Numbered from the stretch's first letter, positions 48,053 to 58,523 are shown. The stretch: DNA of 64,000 bases from Pseudomonas sp. JQ170C (GCF_035581345.1 NZ_CP141608.1:2944501-3008500), one strand, 5' to 3'. The notes: generated by a model not told the origin, from the letters alone. Program-made: numbers and translations.

Positions 48053-49198
48053 ATGAAAATCGTCATCGCCCCCGACTCGTTCAAGGACAGCCTCAGCGCC
48101 GAAGGGGTGGCCGATGCCATTGCCCTGGGCCTGGCGCAGGTATGGCCCGGTGCGCAACTGGTGAAATGCCCGATGGCCGACGGCGGTGAGGGCACGATGG
48201 ACGCAATCGTCGCGGCCTGCGCCGGCGAGCTGCGCAGCCTGCAGGTACGCGGGCCGTTGGCCGAACCTGTGCAGGCGGGCTGGGGCTGGCTGGCGGACAG
48301 CCGCACCGCAATCATCGAGATGGCCCAGGCCAGCGGCCTGCAGTTGCTGGGCCTGGCACAGCGCGACGCCTGCCGCAGCAGCACCTTCGGCACCGGTCAG
48401 TTGATTGGCGCCGCACTCGACGCGGGTGCCCAGCGCATCATCCTGGCCATCGGCGGCAGTGCCACCAACGATGCCGGCAGCGGCATGCTGCGTGCACTCG
48501 GGGTGCGGATGTTCGATGCCCAGGGCCAGGAACTGGCCGAAGGCGGCCTGGCCCTGGCCCGGCTGGCACGCCTGGATGCCAGTGGGCTGGACCCACGCCT
48601 GGCCCAGGTGCAGCTGGAAGTGGCTGCCGATGTCGACAACCCCCTGTGCGGAGCCAACGGCGCTTCGGCTACTTTTGGTCCGCAAAAAGGCGCCAGCGCC
48701 GAACAGGTCCAGGCACTGGACATGGCCCTGGGGCACTTTGCCGATCATTGCGCGCAGTGGCTGAAGCAGGATGTGCGTGACTTCCCCGGGTGCGGCGCTG
48801 CCGGCGGCATGGGCTTTGCCGCCAAGGCCTTCATGCAGGCAGCGTTCCGCCCCGGCATCGAGGTGGTCGCCGAACTGGCCGGGCTGGAGCAGGCGGTGCA
48901 GGGCGCTGACCTGGTGATCACCGGCGAGGGCCGTTTCGATGCCCAGACCCTGCGGGGCAAAACGCCGTTCGGCGTTGCCCGTGTCGCACGGCGTCACGCG
49001 GTGCCGGTGGTGGTGATTGCCGGCACCCTCGGCGAAGGCTATGAGCAGCTCTACGCCCATGGTGTCGACGCGGCCTTTGCACTGACCAGCGGCCCGATGA
49101 GCCTTGAGCAGGCCTGCACCCAGGCGGCGCCGCTACTGCAAGCCCGGGCGCGGGATATCGCGCGCCTGTGGCGTTGCGCGGGCACGCCTCAGGGGTGA
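48053..49198 (+). CDS. garK: glycerate kinase (GarK family)
   Basis: 381 aa. The N-terminus MKIVIAPDSFKDSLSAEGVADAIALGL and CPMADGGEGTMDAI are typical, as are the GGSATNDAGSGML and GAAGGMGFAAKAF motifs. It phosphorylates D-glycerate to 2-phosphoglycerate, the last step of aldarate breakdown. AGGAGA precedes the ATG. With cdaR and the transporter it forms a small glycerate module. Its end overlaps the convergent copper chaperone gene by 10 bases. Confidence 0.93.
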   Translation: MKIVIAPDSFKDSLSAEGVADAIALGLAQVWPGAQLVKCPMADGGEGTMDAIVAACAGELRSLQVRGPLAEPVQAGWGWLADSRTAIIEMAQASGLQLLGLAQRDACRSSTFGTGQLIGAALDAGAQRIILAIGGSATNDAGSGMLRALGVRMFDAQGQELAEGGLALARLARLDASGLDPRLAQVQLEVAADVDNPLCGANGASATFGPQKGASAEQVQALDMALGHFADHCAQWLKQDVRDFPGCGAAGGMGFAAKAFMQAAFRPGIEVVAELAGLEQAVQGADLVITGEGRFDAQTLRGKTPFGVARVARRHAVPVVVIAGTLGEGYEQLYAHGVDAAFALTSGPMSLEQACTQAAPLLQARARDIARLWRCAGTPQG

Positions 49199-49683
49199 GC
49201 CATGCCGGCACTGTGAGCGCTATGGTCACCGTGGCTGGCCTGGGTGTCGGCGGGCTGAACCTTTACCAGCACCTCAACCTTGCCGGCGTGCTCGAACTCC
49301 AGCGTCAGCGGGAACTGCTCACCGGCCTTCAGTGGCTGTTCCATGCCCGTCAACATCACGTGGTTGGCGCCGGGCTGGAAGGTCACTTCGCCATGGGCAG
49401 GAATGGTCAGGGCCGGGGCATGGTGCATCGGCATCAGGCCGTCGCTGGAAGACTGCGCATGGATCATCGACTGTTGCGCACGCGGGCTACTGGCGCCGAT
49501 CAGCTGATCGGCCTGGCTGCCGGTGTTGTGCACGGTGAAGTAGGCCGCGCCGCCGAGTAGCCCGGCGGGCAACTCCCGTGACCAGGGTTGCTCGATCAAC
49601 AGCGCGCCGGCCTTGTATTCCTGGGCAAGGGCCGGTACAGCGCAAGCCATCAGGGCGGTGAGCGCCAACACTTTAATGTTCAT
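49189..49683 (-). CDS. periplasmic copper chaperone PCu(A)C
   Basis: 164 aa with a signal peptide (MNIKVLALTALMACAVPALAQ). The mature domain has QPWSRELPAGLLGGAAYFTVHN and a metal region MIH-x10-MPMHH-x20-HVMLTGM, similar to the H/M copper motif of the family. A His/Met-rich tail (HGDHSAHSAGMAHP) may bind extra copper. It lies 37 bases after the Sco-cytochrome gene and would deliver Cu(I) to the large oxidase. Confidence 0.83.
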   Translation of the reverse strand: MNIKVLALTALMACAVPALAQEYKAGALLIEQPWSRELPAGLLGGAAYFTVHNTGSQADQLIGASSPRAQQSMIHAQSSSDGLMPMHHAPALTIPAHGEVTFQPGANHVMLTGMEQPLKAGEQFPLTLEFEHAGKVEVLVKVQPADTQASHGDHSAHSAGMAHP

Positions 49684-49720
49684 TGCCAGCTCCTTGTCGT
49701 CAGCGGCGTTGATGAGGGGG

Positions 49721-50704
49721 CTATTGGACGCGTGCTTGCTGAATCGGCTGCAAGCGATCGGTTTCTTCTTCCAGGTACGCCAGCACCGCAGCAATCTCGA
49801 CCTCGCCCAGGCGCAGGTTGGGCATGGCCAGGCGGTTGTACTGTTCATACAGGCTCATGGCTAACGGGTCTTTTTCGGCCAGCATCACATCCGGTTCCTT
49901 GAGCCAGCGCTTGAGCCAGGCCGCGTCGCGCTGCCGGTTCACCCCCAGCAGGTCCGGGCCGATGCTGCGCATGCCGGCATGCTGGGTGTCGCCCAGGGTG
50001 TGGCAGGAGGAGCAGCGGGTGCGGTAGATCTGCTCGCCCGCGCTGGGCGGGCGCACGGTGGGCGCCTGGGCGTGATCGTTGGTCTGGGTGCTGGCCAGCT
50101 TCCAGTTATGCAGGCTTTTGCCCAGGCGGTCGGCCAGCACATAGGGGTTCTCGAAGGGCGAGGCTTTCATCCAGCGGCCCGTGCCCTGGTTACCGATGAT
50201 CAGGCTCAGGTTGTGGTCCTTGGTGTTGCCGTCGTCCACGCCCTTGATGAACAGGCCCAGGGATTGGCGCAACTGGGTGATCTCGTCCTTGCGCCCGGTC
50301 AGGAACTGCCAGCCAGGGCCCACCTGGAATTTTGCGGCGTACTGCTTGAGGGTTTCCGGTGTGTCGGTCTCCGGGTCAATGCTGATCGAGTAGAAAAACA
50401 CATCGCGCCCCACACGCTCGCCCAGCAGTTTCTGTACCTGGCGCAGGCGCGCGGTTTCCAGGGGGCAGGAGTCGGTGCAGGAGGTAAAGATGAAGTTGAT
50501 CGCCACCACCTTGTCCTTGATCAAGTCATCGAAGAAGCGCACGGATTCACCGTCCTGGTTGATCAGCGCCGTGTTTGGAAAGTAGTTCTCGCCCCAGTGT
50601 TGCGCGGAGTCGCTTTCAGGGGCTGCCGCCCATGCCCCCTGCGCTGCGCACAGGGTAAACAGCAACATCACGTGCCAGAGCGATTCAAGCGTTTGCCTGC
50701 CCAT
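49721..50704 (-). CDS. Sco1/SenC-cytochrome c fusion protein
   Basis: 327 aa with a signal peptide (to about residue 27, ending GAWAAAP). Residues about 35-200 form a Sco thioredoxin fold with copper ligands in CTDSC (about 75-79) and a later His in DHNLSLI. Residues about 215-320 form a class I cytochrome c with CSSCH (about 230-234) and an axial Met in AMPNLRLGEVE. The fusion combines a copper metallochaperone with an electron carrier. It lies directly downstream of the giant oxidase gene (58 bases). Confidence 0.85.
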   Translation of the reverse strand: MGRQTLESLWHVMLLFTLCAAQGAWAAAPESDSAQHWGENYFPNTALINQDGESVRFFDDLIKDKVVAINFIFTSCTDSCPLETARLRQVQKLLGERVGRDVFFYSISIDPETDTPETLKQYAAKFQVGPGWQFLTGRKDEITQLRQSLGLFIKGVDDGNTKDHNLSLIIGNQGTGRWMKASPFENPYVLADRLGKSLHNWKLASTQTNDHAQAPTVRPPSAGEQIYRTRCSSCHTLGDTQHAGMRSIGPDLLGVNRQRDAAWLKRWLKEPDVMLAEKDPLAMSLYEQYNRLAMPNLRLGEVEIAAVLAYLEEETDRLQPIQQARVQ

Positions 50705-50762
50705 GGTTTCTATCTCCTGAAGCGCGCCCGTCCAGGCTGCTGGACGGGCGCGCGGGGCGGTT

Positions 50763-53700
50763 TCAACGCACCGTGACCGGCGCCGTGACAGCCTTGCCGT
50801 TGACCGGCTTGATAGTCACCGTCGCAGGCTGCGCCGGTGCGCTGCCGGTGGTATTGGCCGATAGCCGCCAGGTACCGCCGACCAGCACCGAGGCGGTGCC
50901 CAGGTTCAAGGGGCCATCGACCATCGCCGCCGTAACCGTCAGGGTGTCGCCGATTTTCAGCGCGCTGGTGCCCGTCAGGTCCCAGGTGTAGCGGTTGCCA
51001 CTGCGCACGGTGGCCTTGGCACTGGTGACCTTGATGTTCTGGTCCACCTCCACAGGCGCCGGTGTCACTGCAACGCTGACCTGGCCCGCCAGCTTGGAGA
51101 TTGCGCCCCGGGCGTCCTTGACCTTGTACTCGAAGGTCGCGGTGTAGGGGTCGGCAACCGTTGCAGGCGCAGTGAAGAGCACCCGGGTGCCGTCGGTGCT
51201 GACACTGCCGGTGCCCGAGTCCGGTTGCTCCAGGCTGACCACCGCCAGCGGCAGGTCGCCATCGGCGTCACTGTCGTTGGCCAGCACGTTAAGGGTGATC
51301 GACTTGCCGGCCTGGGTGGCGCCGCTGTCGTTGGCGGCCACGGGCAGTTGGTTGGGCTTGTCGTCATCGGGGCCACCGTCGCCGTCATCCTTGTCACGGA
51401 ACGACGGCAGCGCGGCGGAGGCGATGAACTCGACCCCGTCCCAGGTGGGCATGGGCGACGGCATCAGTTGCAGTTGCCCCGGGTGCTCAAGGTCGAAGCG
51501 CAGCAGCATGGAGCTGTCTTCATGCTGAGTGTTGTGGCAATGCTCCATGAAGGTCCCGGCGAACTCGCGAAAGCGAATGGCCATTTGAACTTCCTCGGAG
51601 CTGTCGACCTCGGGGCCGACGCGATAGAGGTCCTTGCGCGCCCATTTTTCCCATTCAGGCGGCGCCTTGCCGTCGCGGTTGAGAATCACCCCTTCTTCGA
51701 AGTGCACGTGTACCGGGTGGCTCCAGCCATTGCCGCCATTCTTGATCGTCCACACCTCGAGGGTGCCGTCACCGCCATAGCCGGCGTCGGTGGGGCCGTT
51801 GGCCAACTGCGGCGCAGCGGTAATCCGCCGTGGGTCCATGGAGTAGCCAAAACCTCCGTCGGTCTTGATCGTCCAGGGGGCGGTGTCGGTGCCGTCGGAG
51901 CGGCCAAACTCGAAGCTGCGATGGCGTGCCTGCTTGAGCTTGGCCTGCATGGCCGCATCGTCACGGTTGATGGTCAGCGGGATCATGCTCTTGCCGGCCG
52001 GTTTGCCCGGTTTGGCCGGTTCGTAGGCCACCGGGTCCATGCTCGCGTCCTGGCCGCTGTAGGCCTTGACGTTCAGTTGCAGGAACTTGCCCACTACCGG
52101 GTCGCCGTCGCGCCAGCGTGGGCCTTTGCTGGTCTGGTCGATCACCGCCTTGTATTTCTCGGACAGCACATCGGCCAATGGCACCGCCTCCTTGCTTGGC
52201 CCCTTGCCGGTGTCGTGTTCCATGAGGTTGACGAAGAAGATCTTGTCACCGGCTTTGATACCGTTCTTGCTGAAGTTGATGATGATGTCGTAGCGCTCGG
52301 CGATGGCCATGGTCGGCAGGATGCCGTTGTCGTCCTTGAGGTCGCCATTGCGGTTGAGGTCCATGCTGCCGTCGAACGGAATGGCGTGCTCCATGAGGTT
52401 GCCGTCGTTGGCGATCATGTGGAACGGCACGCGCACATACGAGACGCCGGAGCCCTGCGGCCCGCGGAATTCGCCGCTGTTGCCCTGGACTTCGCGGACC
52501 ACGGCGATCTTCATGTAGCGCGACACCGAACCATTGAGGATGCGCAAGCGATAGCTGCGTGCGCGTACATCGAAGTAGGGCTTGTACAGCCAGTTGACCA
52601 TCATCTGGTCGCCGATGAAGCCGTCGATGTTGAAGGGGTTGAACCACAACTGGCCAGTCTGGTCCCAGGCCTTGTCGGCGAAGGTCAGGTTGACGTCATA
52701 GTCGCGGTTGCCCCAGGGCAGGGCCGAACCACTGGGCAGGCGCAGGTTGACGCCATCCTCGAAGGTTTCGTTGCCGCGGTCGATGGCACTGTAGTAGTTC
52801 ATCATCGCCGCGTTGCCCTTGTAGACGTTGTGGGCGGTGAAATCGAGCATGTGGTCGTGAAACCAGTGGGTGCTCATGGTTTCGCGCCAGTCGCCGCGAA
52901 TCTTGATGCTGCCGTTCTCGCAGGTTTTCAGCCCAGGGGTGGCGTCGTTGACCCACAGGGTTTCGCCAGCGGCGCAGGGGAAGGCTGCGCGGGGGTCCTT
53001 GGCGTCGGTGTTGATGGTGTCGTAGCCGGCCAGTTGCACGGGCCAGCGGTAGTCGTAGTACTGGCCGGGGAAAAAGAACGCGTTGGCATAGCCGTCACTT
53101 TCGGCCGGCGAGTGACCGTTGTGCTCGTGGGTACTGAGGGTGTGCAAGCCGAAGCCACCGTTGGCCGCAGGATCGATTGGCAGGCCGTTGTAATGACGCA
53201 TCAGCACCGGTTGCCCGTAGCGCACCATCAATAGCTTGGGCGGCAGGGTGCCGTCGAAGGTCCACAGGTTCTTGTGGTCCTGCACCGGCATGTTCGGGTG
53301 AAAGCGGATCTCGATGCCTTTGGTCGAGCCCTTGGTGGCGTTGACGCCGGCAGTGTTGTTGTAAAGGCCATCGGGGCCGAACTCGCCCTTGTTGTAGCCG
53401 TGCATCTGCTTGCTGTCGCGCAGGCCGCGGTTCACCCGCGCGCCCACTTGCGCCGTCTTGACCGATGCTTGCGGGTAGAACTCGTTCCAGCGTTGGTGCG
53501 ACCAGCCCTTTCCAGGCGGGCGTCCTTCGGCAGGCGATCCGACCGGCTGGCGGTTGAGGAAGGTTTCGATCTGCGCTTTCCAGGGGTTGCGGTCCAGCAC
53601 GTTGGCGTACTGGGTGGGGAAGGGGTACAGCCCCGGCTGGCGCAGGAAAGCCTCCAGCGCGGGGCTCGCCGGGCCACTGCGGGCGACGCTGTTGGGGTCC

Positions 53701-54170
53701 TGCTCGGGGCTCGCGCCCACGGTGGGCGGTGGGAAGGGAAGTTTGCCGGCTTCGGCGGTGGGGTCGAGCTTCTCGGTACCGAACTCCTCGTACAGCAACA
53801 TCTGCTGGGTGAAGGGTTGGGCGCCGAACAGCGGGCTGGCCTTGCCGTTGGTTGGGTAGTTGAACGAGGTTTGCTGGGACGGGGGCAGCGCGTTTTCTGC
53901 ACGGGGCGTGTTTCTGTCGCCCCATGCGCCATTGGGCAATGCCAGTGAGCCGTGGTTGCCCTCGGGCAGCAGTTTCAGCTCATCCAGCGCGGCCTGCACG
54001 TCGGTACGCGGCTGGGTGTACGCCGATGGGTCGGTCGGCGGGGGCTGGCTGACATCATCCATGGGCGCCGCGTTGACCGTGACGGCGGTGAACGTACTCA
54101 GCAACGCCGGCAATACCCGCGGGTGCCTGAGCAAATAGAGAGATGAACGACGCTCGGTGACGTGATGCAT
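50763..54170 (-). CDS. very large multicopper oxidase, putative manganese oxidase (McoA/MofA-like)
   Basis: 1135 aa with a cleavable signal (LLRHPRVLPALLSTFTAVTVNAA). Copper motifs in order: HEHNGH (about 346), HWFHDH (about 432), HPVHVH (about 816) and HCHNTQHEDSSML (about 875), with the type 1 Cys and Met in the last. These are spread over 540 residues, so the protein is far larger than laccases. A Ca-binding-like Asp-rich linker (DKDDGDGGPDDDK) and two Ig-like domains (VANDSDADGD...) follow. Such architecture is known from bacterial Mn(II) oxidases. Alternative start at 54236 would add 22 residues. Confidence 0.78.
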   Translation of the reverse strand: MHHVTERRSSLYLLRHPRVLPALLSTFTAVTVNAAPMDDVSQPPPTDPSAYTQPRTDVQAALDELKLLPEGNHGSLALPNGAWGDRNTPRAENALPPSQQTSFNYPTNGKASPLFGAQPFTQQMLLYEEFGTEKLDPTAEAGKLPFPPPTVGASPEQDPNSVARSGPASPALEAFLRQPGLYPFPTQYANVLDRNPWKAQIETFLNRQPVGSPAEGRPPGKGWSHQRWNEFYPQASVKTAQVGARVNRGLRDSKQMHGYNKGEFGPDGLYNNTAGVNATKGSTKGIEIRFHPNMPVQDHKNLWTFDGTLPPKLLMVRYGQPVLMRHYNGLPIDPAANGGFGLHTLSTHEHNGHSPAESDGYANAFFFPGQYYDYRWPVQLAGYDTINTDAKDPRAAFPCAAGETLWVNDATPGLKTCENGSIKIRGDWRETMSTHWFHDHMLDFTAHNVYKGNAAMMNYYSAIDRGNETFEDGVNLRLPSGSALPWGNRDYDVNLTFADKAWDQTGQLWFNPFNIDGFIGDQMMVNWLYKPYFDVRARSYRLRILNGSVSRYMKIAVVREVQGNSGEFRGPQGSGVSYVRVPFHMIANDGNLMEHAIPFDGSMDLNRNGDLKDDNGILPTMAIAERYDIIINFSKNGIKAGDKIFFVNLMEHDTGKGPSKEAVPLADVLSEKYKAVIDQTSKGPRWRDGDPVVGKFLQLNVKAYSGQDASMDPVAYEPAKPGKPAGKSMIPLTINRDDAAMQAKLKQARHRSFEFGRSDGTDTAPWTIKTDGGFGYSMDPRRITAAPQLANGPTDAGYGGDGTLEVWTIKNGGNGWSHPVHVHFEEGVILNRDGKAPPEWEKWARKDLYRVGPEVDSSEEVQMAIRFREFAGTFMEHCHNTQHEDSSMLLRFDLEHPGQLQLMPSPMPTWDGVEFIASAALPSFRDKDDGDGGPDDDKPNQLPVAANDSGATQAGKSITLNVLANDSDADGDLPLAVVSLEQPDSGTGSVSTDGTRVLFTAPATVADPYTATFEYKVKDARGAISKLAGQVSVAVTPAPVEVDQNIKVTSAKATVRSGNRYTWDLTGTSALKIGDTLTVTAAMVDGPLNLGTASVLVGGTWRLSANTTGSAPAQPATVTIKPVNGKAVTAPVTVR

Positions 54171-54420
54171 AGCGTTTACCCCGATCCGTACCAGGTGGAC
54201 TGCCAGGGACAGTCCAAAGAAATAGCCATTGGCCACTTGCCTTTGCCTAACGCAAAAGTTGAGCCAATCGACAGGTACGGCGTTGCCTGAAGCAAAAACG
54301 CCTGTTATTCAAGGGCTTGGCCGGTTCGGAAGGGCATTTGATAGCGCCGCAATTATTAGGGTGGGGGTATTTCCCCTAATTTGGGATCCATGTTTCCCCG
54401 TTTGCGCCCGGGGTGGGGAA

Positions 54421-55383
54421 TCAGGCCTGATCGGCAGGCCCGGGAAGGGTGAGGGGCGCGGCTTCAAGCACCGCCAGTTCGCCGAAGGACGCCGAGGCAT
54501 CGATATAGCGCAACGCCGATTTGGCGTCTTTCCAGCCCACATGGTTCATCAATGCCTTGAGCTCCCAGCCATTGCTGGTGGCCCAGGTGGCAAAGCCCCG
54601 GCGCAAGGAGTGGCTGGTATATAAAGAAGCCGGCACGCCACCGCGTTCAAGAATGCGCCGCAGCAGCGCGATAAGGCTGTTGCTGTTGAGCGCCTGCTCG
54701 CCCAGGTTGCCCCAGCGGTCGAGCTTGCGAAACACCGGGCCATGGGCAATGCCCGCCACTTCGATCCATTGCAGGTAGGCCTGTACCGGGCACAACACTT
54801 TCAAGGCCGGGGCCTGGTGACGCACGCCCAGCGCCTGACGGTCGCCTTTGCTGCGCGGTAGGTAAATGGACAGGCCACGGCCGGCCTGGGCCTGAATATG
54901 TTCCACCTGCAAGCGCGCCAGCTCATCGCCGCGAAAGCCGCGCCAGAAGCCGATCAGCAGCAGCGCCACATCGCGCCGGGCGCGCAGCAGGGCGGGCAAG
55001 TCGTGCTGCTCCCGGGCCTGGTGGGCCTCGGTTTCAAGCTGATCGACGGCCTGTTGCAAGTGCTGAATCTGCAACGCAGCGGCCTGACGGGGTTCGGCGG
55101 GGTGCAGGGTGCGGATACCCTTGAGCACCTGGCGCACCATCGGTGCCTTGGTGGGGTCAGGGAAACCCTGGCTCACATGCCACTGCCCCAGCGCTGCCAG
55201 GCGTTGCTTGAGGGTGTTGATCGAATGACTCGCGGCATGATCGGCCAGGTAGCGGGCAATGCTGTCGGCGGTGGCGGGCAGGAACCCGCCCCAACTCACC
55301 TCGAAGTGTTCCACTGCGGCCTGGTAGCTGCGCCGGGTATTGTCCCGGGTCGCGGCCTGCAGGTAACGCTCGATGGTATTCAT
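54421..55383 (-). CDS. tyrosine-type site-specific recombinase
   Basis: 320 aa. A SAM-like N-terminal domain (NTRRSYQAAVEHFEVSWGGFLPATADSIARYLADHA) precedes a catalytic domain with Arg in FRGDELARL (about 151), HSLRRG (about 257-262), NHVGW and the nucleophile Tyr in LRYID (about 292). All catalytic residues appear intact. No phage or transposon genes and no obvious attachment repeats are near it. It lies beside acnB on the same strand. Confidence 0.82.
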   Translation of the reverse strand: MNTIERYLQAATRDNTRRSYQAAVEHFEVSWGGFLPATADSIARYLADHAASHSINTLKQRLAALGQWHVSQGFPDPTKAPMVRQVLKGIRTLHPAEPRQAAALQIQHLQQAVDQLETEAHQAREQHDLPALLRARRDVALLLIGFWRGFRGDELARLQVEHIQAQAGRGLSIYLPRSKGDRQALGVRHQAPALKVLCPVQAYLQWIEVAGIAHGPVFRKLDRWGNLGEQALNSNSLIALLRRILERGGVPASLYTSHSLRRGFATWATSNGWELKALMNHVGWKDAKSALRYIDASASFGELAVLEAAPLTLPGPADQA

Positions 55384-55435
55384 TGCCGGCCTTTTATACG
55401 GGGTAAGGCGGGTAGTGTAACGCAGCTGTAATCGT

Positions 55436-55464
55436 GCATCGCGGGGCAAGCCCGCTCCTACCGG
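55436..55464. repeat. single REP element
   Basis: CGCGGGGCAAGCCCGCTCC occurs once between acnB and the recombinase gene, 53 bases upstream of the recombinase start. Confidence 0.85.
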
Positions 55465-55500
55465 TTTGGAGGCGGGGGCGGGAGGAGGCAAACGCAGATG

Positions 55501-55529
55501 AACAAAGCGCCGGCAAGGGTGCCGGCGCT
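55501..55529 (-). terminator. terminator downstream of acnB
   Basis: On the minus strand AGCGCCGGCA (loop CCCT) TGCCGGCGCT is a perfect 10-bp stem followed by TTGTT, 22 bases after the acnB stop. Confidence 0.75.
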
Positions 55530-55551
55530 CTGAGGGAGAAAGCCTTGCGGC

Positions 55552-58152
55552 TTAGGCTTGAACTACTGCAATCCTGGTGCTCGCGGCCGCCTCGCGGAAC
55601 TCGGCGATCTGGTCGAAGCTCAGGTAGCGGTACACGTCGGCCGCCATGCTGTCGATGTTCTTCGCGTACTCCATGTACGCATCGACGGTTGGCAGTTTGC
55701 CCAGGATCGAGGCAACCGCCGCCAGCTCGGCCGAGGCCAGGTAGACGTTGGTGGCGTCGCCCAGGCGGTTCGGGAAGTTGCGGGTCGAGGTGGAGACCAC
55801 GGTCGAACCGGTCTGCACACGTGCCTGGTTACCCATGCACAGCGAGCAGCCTGGCATTTCCATGCGCGCACCGGCCCGACCGTAGATACCGTAGTAGCCT
55901 TCCTCGGTCAGTTGGTGCGCGTCCAGCTTGGTCGGCGGCGCCAGCCACAGCCGGGTAGGGATGCCACCCTTGACCTTTTCCAGCAGCTTGCCGGCAGCGC
56001 GGAAGTGACCGATGTTGGTCATGCACGAACCGATGAACACTTCGTCGATCTGCTGGCCTTGAACGGTCGATAGCAGGCGCGCATCGTCCGGGTCGTTCGG
56101 GGCGCAGAGCACCGGCTCTTTGACGTCGGCCAGGTCGATCTCGATGATTTCGGCGTACTCGGCATCGGCGTCGGCCTCCAGCAACACCGGGTTGGCCAGC
56201 CAGGCTTCCATCGCCTGGGCGCGACGCTCCAGGGTACGGGCGTCGCCGTAGCCTTCGCTGATCATCCAGCGCAGCAGGGTGATGTTCGACTGCAGGTACT
56301 CGGCGATCGCCTTTTCCGGCAGCTTGATCGAGCAGCCGGCAGCGGAACGCTCGGCCGAGGCGTCGGACAGCTCGAAGGCTTGCTCGACAGTCAGTTCGTC
56401 CAGGCCTTCGATTTCCAGGATGCGGCCGGAGAAGGCGTTGATCTTGCTTTTCTTCTCGACGGTCAGCAGGCCCTGCTGGATGGCGTAGTACGGGATCGCA
56501 TGGACCAGGTCACGCAGGGTGATGCCCGGTTGCAGCTTGCCCTTGAAGCGCACCAGTACCGACTCCGGCATGTCCAGCGGCATGACGCCGGTGGCGGCGG
56601 CAAAGGCGATCAGACCGGAACCGGCCGGGAACGAGATGCCGATCGGGAAGCGGGTGTGCGAGTCACCGCCGGTACCGACGGTGTCCGGCAGCAGCATGCG
56701 GTTGAGCCAGCTATGGATGATGCCATCGCCCACCTTCAAGGAAACACCGCCACGGGTGCGCATGAAGTCCGGCAGGGTGTGGTGGGTTTTCAAATCCACA
56801 GGCTTGGGGTAGGCCGCGGTGTGGCAGAACGACTGCATGACCAGGTCAGCGGAGAAACCCAGGCAGGCCAGGTCTTTGAGCTCGTCACGGGTCATCGGGC
56901 CGGTGGTGTCCTGGGAGCCGACGGTGGTCATCTTCGGCTCGCAGTAGGTGCCTGGCCGAATACCGGTCACGCCGCAGGCCTTGCCGACCATTTTCTGCGC
57001 CAGGGTGAAGCCCTTGCCGGTGTCGGCAGGCTGCTCCGGCTTCTGGAACAGCTCGGAAACCGGCAGGCCCAGCTCGGCGCGGGCCTTGTCGGTCAGGCCA
57101 CGGCCGACGATCAGCGGGATACGGCCGCCAGCGCGGACTTCGTCGAGCAGCACCGGGGTCTTCAGCTCGAAGGTGGCGATGACCTCGTCGGTGCCGTGCT
57201 TGCAGACTTTACCGGCGTGCGGGTAGACGTCGATGACGTCGCCCATGTTCAGGTTCGAGACGTCGAACTCGATCGGCAGGGCGCCGGCGTCTTCCATGGT
57301 GTTGTAGAAGATCGGGGCAATTTTGTTACCGAAGCAGAAACCGCCAGCGCGCTTGTTCGGCACGTACGGGATGTCGTCGCCGAAGAACCACAGCACCGAG
57401 TTGGTGGCGGATTTGCGCGAGGAGCCGGTACCCACCACGTCGCCGACGTAGGCAACCGGGAAGCCCTTGGCCTTGACTTCTTCGATCTGCTTGAGCGGGC
57501 CAACGGCGCCAGGCTGCTCGGGGTTGATGCCGTCACGGGCCATTTTCAGCATGGCCAGGGCGTGCAACGGGATGTCTGGGCGCGACCAGGCGTCCGGGGC
57601 AGGGGACAGGTCGTCGGTGTTGGTTTCGCCAGGGACCTTGAACACCGTCAGGCTGTATTTTTCAGCGATGGCAGGCTTGCTGGTGAACCACTCGCCGGCA
57701 GCCCAGGAGTCCAGCACGGCCTTGGCGTGGACGTTACCGGCCTTGGCTTTTTCGGCGACGTCGTGGAAGGCATCGAACATCAGCAGGGTGTGCTTGAGTT
57801 GTTCGGCGGCGACGGCGGCCAGCTCAGTGTTGTCCAGTAGCTCAATGAGGGTGGCGATGTTGTAGCCGCCCTGCATGGTGCCCAGCAGCTCGACCGCACG
57901 CGTTTTGTCGATCAGCGGCGACGCGGCTTCGCCCTTGGCGATAGCAGAGAGGAAGCCGGCCTTGACGTAGGCGGCTTCGTCTACGCCTGGCGGAACGCGG
58001 TGGGTGATCAGCTCGACGAGGACGGCTTCTTCGCCTGCAGGCGGGGTTTTCAGCAGCTCGATCAGGCCTGCGGTTTGCTCGGCATCAAGCGCGAGGGGTG
58101 GCAAGCCTTCTTCGGCGCGCACTTTCAGGTGGCGGTTATAAGCTTCGAGCAC
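55552..58152 (-). CDS. acnB: aconitate hydratase B
   Basis: 866 aa 4Fe-4S enzyme interconverting citrate and isocitrate; E. coli AcnB has 865 residues. Iron-sulfur ligands lie in [14 protein letters not shown] and [14 protein letters not shown]. The AcnB-specific N-terminal HEAT-like domain is present ([25 protein letters not shown]). The GTG start at 58152 follows AGGAGA and gives the expected length; a longer ATG reading would add 43 unrelated residues. A terminator follows the gene. Confidence 0.96.
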   Translation of the reverse strand: MLEAYNRHLKVRAEEGLPPLALDAEQTAGLIELLKTPPAGEEAVLVELITHRVPPGVDEAAYVKAGFLSAIAKGEAASPLIDKTRAVELLGTMQGGYNIATLIELLDNTELAAVAAEQLKHTLLMFDAFHDVAEKAKAGNVHAKAVLDSWAAGEWFTSKPAIAEKYSLTVFKVPGETNTDDLSPAPDAWSRPDIPLHALAMLKMARDGINPEQPGAVGPLKQIEEVKAKGFPVAYVGDVVGTGSSRKSATNSVLWFFGDDIPYVPNKRAGGFCFGNKIAPIFYNTMEDAGALPIEFDVSNLNMGDVIDVYPHAGKVCKHGTDEVIATFELKTPVLLDEVRAGGRIPLIVGRGLTDKARAELGLPVSELFQKPEQPADTGKGFTLAQKMVGKACGVTGIRPGTYCEPKMTTVGSQDTTGPMTRDELKDLACLGFSADLVMQSFCHTAAYPKPVDLKTHHTLPDFMRTRGGVSLKVGDGIIHSWLNRMLLPDTVGTGGDSHTRFPIGISFPAGSGLIAFAAATGVMPLDMPESVLVRFKGKLQPGITLRDLVHAIPYYAIQQGLLTVEKKSKINAFSGRILEIEGLDELTVEQAFELSDASAERSAAGCSIKLPEKAIAEYLQSNITLLRWMISEGYGDARTLERRAQAMEAWLANPVLLEADADAEYAEIIEIDLADVKEPVLCAPNDPDDARLLSTVQGQQIDEVFIGSCMTNIGHFRAAGKLLEKVKGGIPTRLWLAPPTKLDAHQLTEEGYYGIYGRAGARMEMPGCSLCMGNQARVQTGSTVVSTSTRNFPNRLGDATNVYLASAELAAVASILGKLPTVDAYMEYAKNIDSMAADVYRYLSFDQIAEFREAAASTRIAVVQA

Positions 58153-58523
58153 TGGCGATCTCCTGCATGTGGCGTACCGGGGGAGTAAAAAAGCAGGGGC
58201 AGATATTTGGCTAGTGAGAGTGACCACTGACACGACCGCCAAATAACAACCTGCTCCTGCGTAAAGCGATTCTGTTGACACATTTGCGAATATTGCGCGG
58301 AATCTAAAGGATCTTAAGCGGCATTACAACAGGATTGTCGACACATTGAGAGGGCCCGCCTCTTTGCGGTCGGTTCCAAAGGCTCTGCCTCGGGCCCTGT
58401 CAGACGTAACGCCGCTGCGTCGGCACGGCAGGCATGGCAGGTACTGATCACCCAGGCGGCCACACCTGTCCCACCCCAACACGGGTGGGACGTATGGCCT
58501 GCAGGATCGGATAGGGTTGAGCT
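58153..58523. other. intergenic region between acnB and a divergent acyl-CoA dehydrogenase homologue
   Basis: 371 bases. It must hold the acnB promoter. A GTCCCACC-ccaacac-GGGTGGGAC-like hairpin lies at about 58467-58491 without a T tract, and a second GC-rich inverted stretch lies around 58395-58440. No recognised RNA family and no convincing small ORF. Confidence 0.45.

Noticed and set aside
46689..48053. 899-aa reading of the MFS gene extending upstream
   Set aside because: The extension covers the cdaR gene on the opposite strand and has no homology; the transporter starts at 46688.
51225..53234. 669-codon plus-strand ORF opposite the multicopper oxidase
   Set aside because: Antisense shadow; the minus-strand frame carries all four copper motifs.
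56380..57840. 486-codon plus-strand ORF opposite acnB
   Set aside because: Antisense shadow of a certain gene.
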